A stretch of DNA of 64,000 nt from NCBI RefSeq assembly GCF_024868665.1, contig NW_026634122.1, positions 1-64,000 on the forward strand. The letters are read 5' to 3'. The translations under genes and the position numbers were made by a program. Source of the DNA: Triplophysa rosa (Eukaryota > Chordata > Actinopteri > Cypriniformes > Nemacheilidae). Position 1 is the stretch's first letter. Each line of letters starts with the position of its first letter. The notes beneath the pieces are model-generated. The model saw nothing but the letters and a program-made list of their open reading frames with translations, searched no databases and had not been told where the DNA came from. Shown piece after piece: positions 40,501-52,500 of this stretch.

Positions 40501-43500
40501 GAACCATCAAGGACAAATCTCCTTATTTAAAAGGGGTAAAGCTTATACGCAACTGGTTAGCAATAATTCAGATACTTGCATTGGCTTCTTTGTTTCTCGG
40601 GACACGTGCTGGCGCACGTATCAAAGGGTGCTGATGTGTTCAATAGAAGGCTGTGAGTCCGTTGATTTAGCAGAAGCAAACTGCCGTTAGAAACTGTCTC
40701 TGAGGAGAGGCAGGTCTCGAGAGGTTGAAAGAAGACGAGCGAGCGAACGCGCACGAGCGCGGACGCACACGATGGAACGAACATACACAAAAGAGCAAGT
40801 TTTCCTGCGTGTTCAGATGTTTTAACACAGAGGGCGTCACGCCCCTCCAAGGTGGGCGATCCAATGTGATGAGATAGTTTTGGGCGCGAAAACATGTTTC
40901 TTTGTCTGGCACACTAACTCATTTGCATTTATGGTCGCCTGGGAGTTTGGAGCAGGAATAGACATAGAATAGAATAAAATGAGTATGGTATAAAATTCAT
41001 TACTGTGCTATACACCATATTCTAAGACATAAAAAGGGAAACACGTAGATATGAAACATAAAGGGGTTACAATTACATTGACCTGTAGTTATGACAAGAA
41101 TGTGAATATACACAGAATACCACTAAGCACATATACCTTTGAGGTTACAGGTGAAGGAGAATAACATAGAGACAAGCATACAATGTGGAGATTCATGTGT
41201 ATACACTTTAAACCAGTCTTTTGTGGCTAAGGAAAGAGAAAGAGACATTCTTTTGGAAGAATGTGAGGCTCTCAGTCCCTGGGGGCCACATGCCTTTTCT
41301 CACTTTGGTGAACAGTCCTGTCCTCCCCCAAGAACCTCCTTTGAAGTCTAGGGGAGAGTATCCGAATCTGACCTGGTCAGTGATGAAGGTGTTGAGAATA
41401 GGACATTTGGCCAGACTTGTTGGTGCCTGGTCGTAGTCCTGCTGAGAGGTTACTGTGTTTTACGATCACAGATGGTAAACTTTGATCCGACCATACCCTA
41501 CATAGACGATTGGCTGATCATAGCTGATTCCAGGGAGAAAGTGATGGAAGACACACGCCGTGTGACCGCTCACATCACCTCTCTCGGCTTCAGAGTGAAC
41601 GAGAGCAAGAGCAACTTCTCTCCGAGTCAGATCACTACATTTCTGGGTCCGGAGCTGAATTCAGTGACAATGCGTGCGCGTTTATCGCGGGAACGTGTCC
41701 TCTCCTTCATGAATTGTCTCTCACAATTAAAGGAAGGAGCGAGGTTGCAGTATCACGCGTGTCTCAGGTTACAGGGTCTTATGGCATCAGCAATTCAAGT
41801 TTTGCCTCTGGTCCTTCTGAGGATGAGGGCTTATATGAAGTGGGTCTTATCTCTCCACCTCAGCCCCCTGCGCGATCTCAGCCGCGCCGTAACAGTGACG
41901 CGCTCGTGCTTAACAGCGCTGCGCTACTGGAGGAAGGCAGAGTTTTACGCTCATGGGACTCCTCTAGGAGCTAACATGTTGCGGAAAGTGGTTACGACAG
42001 ATGTGTCCCTAACAGGATGGGGTGCTGCACAGGAGGGCAGAACAGTGAATGGTGTTCGGCCAAACACTCTTCACTTAGCCCATATAAACTATTTGGAGCT
42101 CCTCACTGTGTGGAAGGCTCCGAGACATTTTTTGCCCCGTCTGCAGGGGCATAATGTGCTGATACGCTGCAACAATACCACTGCATATATAAATTGCCAA
42201 GGGGGCATGCATTCCTCCAAGCTTCATTCTCTGGCTCACAAGCTGTTAGTATGGAGCAGGCAACATTTTCTGTCCATACGAGCCACCCATGTTCCGGGTG
42301 TTCTAAACAGGGAAGCAGACCTTCTATCGAGGGGGAATCCACTCTACAGAGATTGGCGCCTCCACCCTCAGGTAGTGGGCCTCCTGTGGCAGAGATACGG
42401 CCAGGCGGCCGCAGATCTCTTCACCTCGCACAAAAATGCCCAATGTCCTATGTTCTTCTCACTACGGGATGAGGACGCATCCCTCTGCGTGGACGCGCTG
42501 GCCCACCCGTGGCCACGAGTGCTGCTCTATGCGTTTCCTCCTCTCTGGCTGATACTGCCTACCCTGGCCAGGGTGAGAGATCAGAACTTGTCTCTTATCC
42601 TAATAGCACCCAGGTGGCCAAAGCACCGTACGCTCTGCAATGGCCCCTCCCATTACACACGGACCTCCTGTCCCTGGCTAACGGCAAAATCTACCACCCC
42701 CACCCGGACAGGGTGGCTCTCTGGGCCTGGCCCGTTAGAGGGCAAACTTAAACACATTGGTGCTTCCCTCTCGTGTTACTAAGCGGGTTTCCATCACTCT
42801 GGTTTTATTCGCATTTTGAAGTTTCGCATCAGAAACGAGTGATGGAAACGGCAAATTTCGAATTAAAAACCCTTAATTCGCAAAAAAGTTTTTACGCTCG
42901 CTTGAGGTGGTTTTTCTTTTTTGCGAAAAAAGGTTAATGCGAATAATGGGAGATGGAATACATTCCTCCAAAAAGTAGCGTAACTGCACTATGAGACTGC
43001 GTAACCTGACTAACCAGACTACCGATCTTGTGACACAGCATCAGAAATGTTGTGATGGTCATTCTTAAACGCCTGAGCAAAGTCGTCAAAGTATTCTGTA
43101 ATTGCCTCTTAGAACTGTCACGACTGTGTTTCCCAAACAGCAGGCATCCACAAAAGCACCGCATTTATTGTGTTTCGTAATCGTCTGCTTGCGCAAGTTT
43201 TATTATATATGAAAATTATTATATTCAGTGGCTTCTCTTAATTTTCTTACTGATATTTAGTAGCAGTTTATTAGGAAGTGACGGTTGACTAGTTGGATGG
43301 AAACGGTGCTTATTCGAAAATGTTTTATGCGATATTCCAATTTTGCGCATAAGCTAAATTCGCAACTTTGGATGGAAACCCGGCTATTGCCACTATTCAG
43401 AATGCTAGAGCCTCTTCTACGTGGTCTCTGTATGACTGTAAGTGGTGTGTGTTTGATGAGTGGTGTAATGGGCGCAGGTTGATATATTAGTGCTCTGTTG

Positions 43501-46500
43501 CTGATATTTTATGCTTTTTGCAGGACTTAATAGATAAAGGAAAATCATTTTCCACTATTAAGGTCTATTTAGCAGCTATCACTGCTTGCCATGTCTGGTT
43601 CGATGGCACATCTGTAGGGCAACACCCTCTCATTCGCAGGTTTAAATTGTGCCAGAGTTTGACTTCTCCATTAGGGTTGGGTACCGAAACCCGGTGCCAA
43701 TATGGATAAAGGGTTTCATTCAACCAATTAAAACATTTTAGTGTAAGGATTCACATTTATATTTTATAACTTGAGCCAATGAAAAATAAACAACTTTTCT
43801 TTATTAAAGTTGTTTATTTTTCATTGGCTCAAGTTATAAAATATACAGTTAGGGCCATAAATATTTGGACAGAGGCACATTTTTGGTTATTTTAGCTGTG
43901 TATCAATATGTTTTCGAGTTACAGTTTTATAATAGATATTGTCTTAAAGTGCACACTCTCATCTTTATTTAGAGTGTATTCACATCCAGATTATCTGAAG
44001 GATTTAGGAATTACAGCTGTTTAATATGAAGCGCCCCCCTTTTTCAAGGGACCAAAAGTACTTGGACAGTTGAATAAAACGCTGTTTTATTCACATGTAT
44101 GGGCTTTTCCTTAAATAATTTTGTCATAAATGAAGCATGTTAAAGGTCTGGAGTTGATTCTACATGTGGTGTTTGCATTTGGAAGCTGTTGCTGTGAACC
44201 CACATCATGGGGTTCAGTGAGATCTCCATGCAAGTGAAACAGACCATAGTTAGATTTTAAAAACACTACACATCCGTCAGAAAGATGCCATTAAGAGCGG
44301 CCAAATCAACAATTTGGGACATTCTGGGGGAAAAAAAACACACCGCTGAGCTCAGTAACAAAACAATCCTAGGTGTCCATATGAGATCAAAGTGGTGGAT
44401 GATGACATTATCCTCTCCATGATAAAGAAAACATCTTCACAACTTCCAGACAAGTGAAGAATTAATCCGGATGCTTCTGTCTTCTGTTACATCACCAAAA
44501 AAACACCAGTGACCCAGTGCCTGAGGACGTCATGCATGGAAATGGAATCACACTGCCTGAACACTATTTTACTGAAGATGTTGTATGCTCATATCATGAG
44601 ATATTCCAAGCCTTCTCCATATCTTTTATTCTTTTTAGTCTTATGCAGTCTGAAATTAATTTGATCTCCAAAAAAATGCTTTCTAGAGCTTGTTCGGCTA
44701 TTTCAGAAGTCTAATCTACCCATCCTATTCTTGAGGCTTTTGCACCTTGTTGTGAACCCTCTCTATTTTTTCCTTGTATTCTCTTTATTGTTTTGATTGA
44801 CAAACATTGACATATTTACCTCTTGGAGAGTGTTCTTCACTTGTCCGGACGTTGTGAAGGTGTTTTTCTTCATCATGGAGAGGATAATGTCATCATACAC
44901 CACTTTTATCTCATATGAACCTTTGGGAGACACTTCGCTGAAACATCTGTCTTTCAAGACAGCATGTTTCTGACTCTGACCTCTGCCAAACGTGTCAGTG
45001 TTTTGCATGCACTCTCTGTTCATCCCTCATGCACGAAATTCCACCTCAGTGGAGATCAAGTTTTTCTTAGGCCTATCTCGGTCTTTATGCCTAAATACTT
45101 CCCAGCAGTGAGGTGAGAGGTGATAGAGCTGTCCGCTTTTCACCCACCTCCTTTTTCCTCTGTAGAGGAATAGAGGTTACATGCTTTGTGTCCTGTGCGG
45201 CCCTGCGTGTTTATATAAACCGGACTAAGGCTTTTAGAAAGAGCGAACAGTTCTTCATTTCCTGGGCTCCACCACACACAGGGAATCCCATTTCCAAACA
45301 ACAAATAGCTATGGCATATGTATGTGGGAGTGCAGCCCCCAGGGGGCCTCAGAGCTCACTCTACCAGAGGTATGGCTGCCTCATGGGCTCTGTTCAGGGG
45401 AGTTTCGCTGCAGGACATCTGTGCCGCAGCTAGTTAGACTTCTCCTCATTTGTTTGTCAGATACTACCGGCTGGATGTTACCAGGACCCCGGTAGCTCAT
45501 TCTGTATTAGGGGTGGGCTCATCATAGCCTTCCTTAACCCCGTTTAAGCTTGGTAGGTTGAGCGTAGGTGACTTAAGTCACTAAGCTTCTCGCCTGTTAC
45601 ATATACCGGCTTTCTCCTGGCATCTTACATTTTTTCTATGTGCATTGCCAGGATCACTTATGTGTGCATGCTATCACATGTCACCCGTAAATCTTTACTT
45701 AGCTCCCTCACTATGTGTCTGGATTGCTTTTTGTGACGTGCCAGGCACCCCCATTCGGGTGACCGTCCTCTGGCTTGCGGAGAGTTGAGAGATTTGCCCT
45801 CATTTACGTGAACGAAAGTCGGAAACCTCAGATAATACAAATCCAACACATCTTATATAATGGTTAAACGGATCGCGAATGATCTGTGATCCGCAAGGAT
45901 CACGCGCACCCACGGATTCGGAACGTGCATGACCCGTGGATTCATCATAGTGAAAGACAGTTTAACACGCGCTCTCTCTCCCTCCATCAATCCCAGCGAG
46001 TTCAGCATTCACGGATGTAGTCTTTAACTTTAACCGCCGCATAAGGCAAGTTTTAAAGTGAAACTAATGTTAATTCCAAACGCATATGACGCATCTGTAA
46101 TGCAAGCGATCACAATAAAGCTGTTTAAACTGTCGCGTTTAAAATCAATGAAGCACGTGCTGCGTGCCGTGGAGCTCATTCTCAACCCAGTAATGCAATT
46201 GACAAGAAAGACAATCGAGACACAGCAGTGAAAGTGCTAAAACCTTATAGCATCTGTCAGTCTGATCCCTAGACATGCAGTCTGTCAAGCTTTTTACGCA
46301 TGTATAGGCATATACTGTAACTATACTTATTCATTGCATACTGTCTGTTTTTAAAATAATGCACATATAATGTAGCCAAAAGGTCTCTGTAAATGGACTT
46401 AATCTGTTGATATATTCAACACATTTTCTGCCCATATTTAATACAACTATGGTGAGCATTTAGTTGTAGCTGGAGGGTAAACAGTAAACACTGTAACATC

Positions 46501-49500
46501 GTTCTAGCAATGTTAGTGTCTAGCAATGTTAGTGTACATGCTCATTTTTAATTTGTTGTGTATTTTTATTACTTAATAAATATTTTTAATGGAACATTTT
46601 GTTCTTTAATGTCATCCACTGGTGTTTTGTGGCTCTTTTTTAAAAGTATCGATTTAGAAACCATTTAGGCACCGGTACCATTTTAAAAGTATCGATGTGG
46701 CACCGGTATCGGAAAAAAACCAAACGATAACCCAACCCTACTCTCCATGGTGCTGGAGGCTCTGTCTCGTCGGCCCTTTGAACCTTTGGGAGATACTTCG
46801 CTGAAACATCTGTCTTTCAAGACGGCATGCTTCTGGCTCTGACCTCTGCCAAACGTGTCAGTGTTTTGCATGCACTCTCTGTTCATCCCTCGTGCACGAA
46901 ATTCCACCTCAGTGGAGATCAAGTTTTTCTTAGGCCTATCTCGGTCTTTATGCCTAAATACTAAATGACCGTCCTCTGGCTTGCGGACCCTTGTTGAGTG
47001 TATTGGGCAACCGGGGAGCTGTCCAGTTCTCCCATAGGAAGATCTAGAAACGAGATGATGATAGAGAACAATAGGTTACTGTCGTAACCCCGGTTCTCTG
47101 AAACATTGAGTAGAGAGTGTTGTGATTATTTTTGCTGTGAAGAATCACTCTCAAAGCTGTGGGTTCCATTGCCAAAGGATGACTTTAATATCAAAGATAC
47201 AAAGCTGAGTTGCCTGCAGAACAACTGCTCAACTCTGGTTGGGGGAAAACCTTTATACTGTCCTTACGCCCACGCACACACACCTAAGTTATCGGGGTTA
47301 CCATTATAATTTGAAACCGATGTATGACCTCAGCATTCCTAGCTGGTGAGGGGGGTTAATAACAAGGACTCTAGTATTTATGACTAGGGATGAACTAACA
47401 AAGGACTCTGGTATTTACGACTAGAGATGAACTAACAAAGACAAGACCTTATTTAGAGATAAACTTCTAATAGTAAAACAATGGGTAAATGATTCCGTTA
47501 TACTTTGGTCAAATAAAATCTTCAACATTTCCCCCTTTGAGACGGTTACATCTCATTTGACTGGTTTTATTCAGAGAATTTCTTCATAACTTGGTTTTCT
47601 TGATTAACCATCTAATGACTAACTAGTCACAATTTCTCATTACCAATAACCAATTATGTAACATTTCTCTGAAGTGTATCAGAACCAAACCTCTTTTTCC
47701 ACCATTGACTAGGAGAAAGTAAAAGATCCTGATAACAACAAAAGATTATAGTTAAGAAGAATAAACTTGTTCAAAGCATGTGCGTGCAATTGGTTCTGCT
47801 CTTGCCTGTGGTTGTCACAGTTATAATATATATGAATATTAATATGAATATTAAACAAAATGAAGATAAATAAAATATGCTTTTTAAACGAAATAAAATA
47901 TGCATAATATGACAATTATGTTACTAATACATGTGTTTAGCATTCATTCATTCATTAGAGGTATTTGAAATTTCATCTACCCGTTGCAAATTCAATACTG
48001 TGTTGTAAAGCAAATCTTGATAACATTCTTGTTGAGTCAGATTCATTTTCTCATCATCATGATACCTTAACATTTCCATTTGTTTAACAGTGGCTTTGAT
48101 AATTAGGAATTTTAATAAAGGTAATGCACAGCAAAATAATAATCTTCCAATGCCAATTGTCACTCCCAAAAGTATTCATAATTTGGATAACCATGCTCCC
48201 CTTTAGGGCTGGGCGGAATGACGGGATATTCCTTTACCGCGGAATGAATTGTCAACCATAAGAGATTTTTCTATTCCGTGTATTCCGCGGAATGTAAATA
48301 AGTAGGTGTAGCAAAGCTCAATAAAACGGAAGGAAGGAGGCGGGAACCGGCAAACATTTAACAAACTTTAATGAAAAATAAACAAACAATAATACAGAAG
48401 TAAAAAGGCCGGCAGCCCCTCACGGACGACTGCCGGCCACACGAACATAAACGAAACTTAACATTTCCGGGCCCGGTCCTCTCTCACCGTATTCTCCTGC
48501 CGTTCGTCATTTTATGCTTCCGCTCCTCCGTGAGAGATACGAGGCCGGAATGACGCCCAGCTGACACTCATTATCAATCGCGTCCCGGCCTCGCTTCCTC
48601 CTCCCACGGCTCTCGTCACGCCTCCCTCGTCACAGTAGGCATGGTTAACTCGGCGCTCTGCAAATCGGGCGTCATGATGAAAAAAACATGTGAATTAATT
48701 CACCGATAACAAATTAACAAATCAAACATTCTTTTGACCTTCTTTCAGTCTGTAGTTTCTCTCACCTGCAGTGCTCGTGCAGTGGTGCAGTGATCTGCGC
48801 GTGCATAGAATAAAGCTCATTCTCAGGTATTTCAGAAGACAGGTCGCTTTGTAAAGCTGTTAATAGTTTTAATAAAGTTTAACTTTAGGCGAGCCAAGGC
48901 GAAACTTGCGTTGTTACGCGCGATGATGCTCGCCAAGTGAGCGCTGCCACTGGGAGACGTGTGTGGAGCTATGGTGTGGAGTCACCAGACAGACACTCGC
49001 AGTGCGAAGACAAGCGCGAGAATAAACAAACCTAAAGACAGAGAGTCGCAACACACTAAAAGTGCGCATCTGATAAAGAGAGAAGCGTGATAAAGACCTA
49101 CAGTACAAACCCCATGAACACCAGTTTATAAGACCAGTCGTATACATTGCTCTCATTGTTTGTGCATATTCAAACTTCATTGTCATACTTGTTGGCTATC
49201 TTCCTACTGTATACATATGATATAGCTAGAAGATAAATATAAATTAATAATAAATCTCATTATCAGAACTTAATTTGATATCTTTATTACATTTTCATAA
49301 CTTTCCTACATTTTAACTATATGGTGAGCATTTAAATGAACTGTAATATATAAATAAAGGAAATCAATCTAATACCTAATTTTTCTAAGATATAGAATTA
49401 AAATAGTAGATTGTTACCATGAAATATATCGTTACCGTGAAATAAAACTATTCATTCCGTGAAATAGATTTTTGGTCATTCCGCCCACCCCTACTCCCCA

Positions 49501-52500
49501 CGATCCTAGCTTTAAATTAAACCAATGCCATATTTTTTCATGCCTTACAGCAGTGGTTCCCAACCCGGGGGTCGCGACCCCCACTAGGGGTCGCTAAAGG
49601 TTTACGAGGGGTCGCCAATGTTACTTAAATTTGAGAGTTAAAATAGGAAGCATTTTTATGTAAAACCATGTTGATTATTCTAGTAATGTTCTCTTATTAT
49701 ATTAATGAAAAAAGAAGCAATTTCTTAATTTTTAGATGTGTATTGCTTGAGTCGGGAAAAGGCGGAGTGTGACTTTAAAAAAATACGCGGCAAAATTCAT
49801 ATGTCAGACTGCCCGTTGTACAGCGCAACGCTCAAAACAAGGTAAATAGTCAAAGAAAACGAACGAATATGGCAAAGCGCAAGTTTAAGAAAAAGTGGAG
49901 TCTGTTGTTGTAAAGAAAATCTATTCTGAATTGTTTCATATTGCCCTAACTATTTTATTCAGCTGTTTTTGCATTTATTAAAAATGTAACAATTGAAATG
50001 TATCGATTGTATTTTCTGTCAGTATGCAAAATGTGTCTGAGGGGGTTTGGGGGTCATTAAGGATTTTGAATGTTTAAATAGGGGTCCCCTGGAAAAAAGG
50101 TTGGGAACCACGCCTTACAGCATTAGTTGCCAATTCTATTTGTAATTCTTTGAATTTGGTCAGGTCGTTTGCAAATGTTGCCATTCATACTATGGATTAC
50201 TTTGTGCCGTTTTCCGCAAAATGTTCAGTTCAGTTTTTTGTTCATACGAAATGCTATTTTCCTCCATATTAATTAAGGGAGGTGGAGTGATGGTGTGGCT
50301 GAGAGTCTGTGTTATGTGCGGCGGTGGTGTTGACTGTAGCTTGAACTTGCAGCAAGTATATGATGATCAAGCATGTTCTCCTTGTTTTGTTCGGTTCATT
50401 GTGCCACACTTAGCACGTCATTGCTTTGCCTTTTGATATTCTTATCCATCTATTCCAAGTTGGTTTTCTCCTGTTCTTGTTTTTTCTTTGTGAACTTTTG
50501 TGCCTGGTTAAATGATGCCAGGTGTTGCTTCCTTTTACTTGGATGGCCGTTGGAGTAGCTGTCACTACTTTGAAGCTCCCTCTCTCCTGGATTCGTTTCA
50601 CTTCCTCCTGGATACCCTAAGTACATGTGATCCCCTGGGACAATTGGACATGTGGTCTCAGTCTCCTCACACGTCTCCTTTCTCTTCTCCTGCACAAACA
50701 AAGCTTATAGATTGCAGTTAGTTTTCTCATATATGATCTCAATTCCATTTGTAATTGTTCTAATGGGAGTCCTTTGTATGGGCCTCTGCTGCATGGCACC
50801 GGCATAGGTCGACCTGTAAGCATTTCATGTGGTGTTAAATGCGTGTTTCTGTTAGTTTGCATGCGATAGCTTATTAGTGCAAGAGGTAAAGAGTTTAGTA
50901 TTTTCACATATCTTATTGAGCTTGGCCTTGATGATACCATTGGTTGCTTTAATTACAGGGAAAATTGAGTGTTAGAATAATTGTTTATTTCAATTAGTAC
51001 TCCTGTTTTTACAAGCCCTTTAATAGTGTATAATTCGCACTGCATTCTTTCATCTCTGCAATATCTCCAGACTTTGCCTTTCCTTGCCTAACACAATCAT
51101 GCCCTCATCACTTCCCCTTATGACTACTGTTACCTCATTGGTATCAAAATGAATCTCTTCATCACCTCCAATACATTCAAAACTCAGCAGCTCGGATTAT
51201 CATCCGAATCAATTTAACAGATCATGTCACACTCCTACCCACACAGCTCCACTAGCTTTCTGTTCTTCACCAGATCAACTACTACAAATTCTTTAGTCAA
51301 CCTTCAAAGCCCTTCATTATTTAACTCCCTTTCACCTTTCACACCTACACCTCACCAAATATACTTTGTTCCTTCACGGCTGGAGTTTATCTATACCATA
51401 ATTCAAATCCAGCACCATGGGGGTTAGAGCCTTCAGATGCTCTGCCCCACGTCTTAGGAATTCTCTCCCTCTACATATCCGTCAACTGGATTCTCTCTTT
51501 CAATTCAAATCAGGTTGGCATACCCTACATCACTTAATTGACTGTCAACTTTATTTTTCGAAATAAGTTTTAATTTTAAAGTTTTTATTTGTTTTACTTC
51601 TTGTTTTTACCTATTATTTCATTGTATTATTGATAAATTGTTAGACTTGTATTAATAGTTCAGTATTGATACTTCACTGTGGATCATGTGTTAATATAAA
51701 TTATATTTGCTTCTTTTGGTTTATCATTACTTCCTGGAGAGTTCCTAACAATAAAGTTCCACACAAAATGTTAATGTAGTTCTTGTCAGCGGAATGAAAA
51801 TTAATGAGTTTACTGTTGGCTCCCATTGGCTTTGTGCAGCTTTTTTCATCATCAGTTCTAGATCTGTTGTTTCCCAATTTTTCCCTACATATAAGGATAT
51901 GCAGTATGTAGTACAGAATTTGCTACGCTGAAACATTTGTTTATAAATTCATTCGCAGTTATTTTATAGCCGTTCATTGTTTACCTAGTATGATTTGAAT
52001 TTCTCAGGGGGTCCTCTATCATTGTACAGTGGAATTCTGATTTCGGTAACTGTGCTGAGTTTCAGTGAATTTACCCCATTTATCAACTGCCTGCCTTACA
52101 TCTTTCTCCATCTGTCCTATCCTGTACACGTTTGCTTTTCGCACAGTGTTCATCATTTGAGTTTCTTTCATGTCTATGTCTATATATACTTCTGTAGAAC
52201 GCCAAATTTGAAGACCCAATTTACACAATACATCTCTTTCTAACAGATTAATAGGAGTCTGATTTGATATAAGGAAAGGTTGGTCACATCTCGTTTATTT
52301 TTTTTATATATTTACACTGGGCTTTCCACATATCCTTGTTTTTTTTCTGTAATGGTTTTATTGGGCTTTGACCTGGACCTCAAAAGTCTACTATCACCTC
52401 TCCCTTTCACCCTCAGGCGGCTGTTTCATGGACTGGTGGGGGCAGTCTTTTCTGTTCAGGCTGTCCAATATCTCATTGTTCCCATCCATTTTCTTATTGA

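Larger units (their letters stand above)
31088..41502 (-). mobile_element. Retroviral LTR element (ERV-like), tRNA-Ala-type primer site, inserted in DIRS RT
   Basis: Two direct LTRs of about 1.47 kb (31088-32552, 40031-41502), starting TGTAGTGTATTTC and ending CCATACCCTACA, enclose 7.5 kb. TAGA flanks both sides. A purine tract inside the left LTR and a primer-binding site inside the right LTR set the orientation to minus. The interior has many stops; no reverse transcriptase motif was recognised, so coding capacity looks mostly lost. Six or more LTR differences are visible by eye, so the insertion is not very recent. Confidence 0.85.
43672..46740. mobile_element. hAT-type element inserted in the DIRS recombinase, itself a composite
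   Basis: Starts TAGGGTTGGGTACCG, ends AACGATAACCCAACCCTA; sub-termini CCGGTGCC and GGCACCGGTA pair. Flanks TTCTCCAT (43664-43671) and CTCTCCAT (46741-46748) are a 7/8 target duplication. It contains a perfect hairpin, a mariner/Tc1-like fragment and a further DIRS fragment. The stretch 45800-46650 holds no feature I can name. Confidence 0.85.

Noticed and set aside
41472..42782. 436-codon frame as a host gene
   Set aside because: Its first ten codons lie in an LTR, and the rest is DIRS reverse transcriptase/RNase H starting at the insertion scar.
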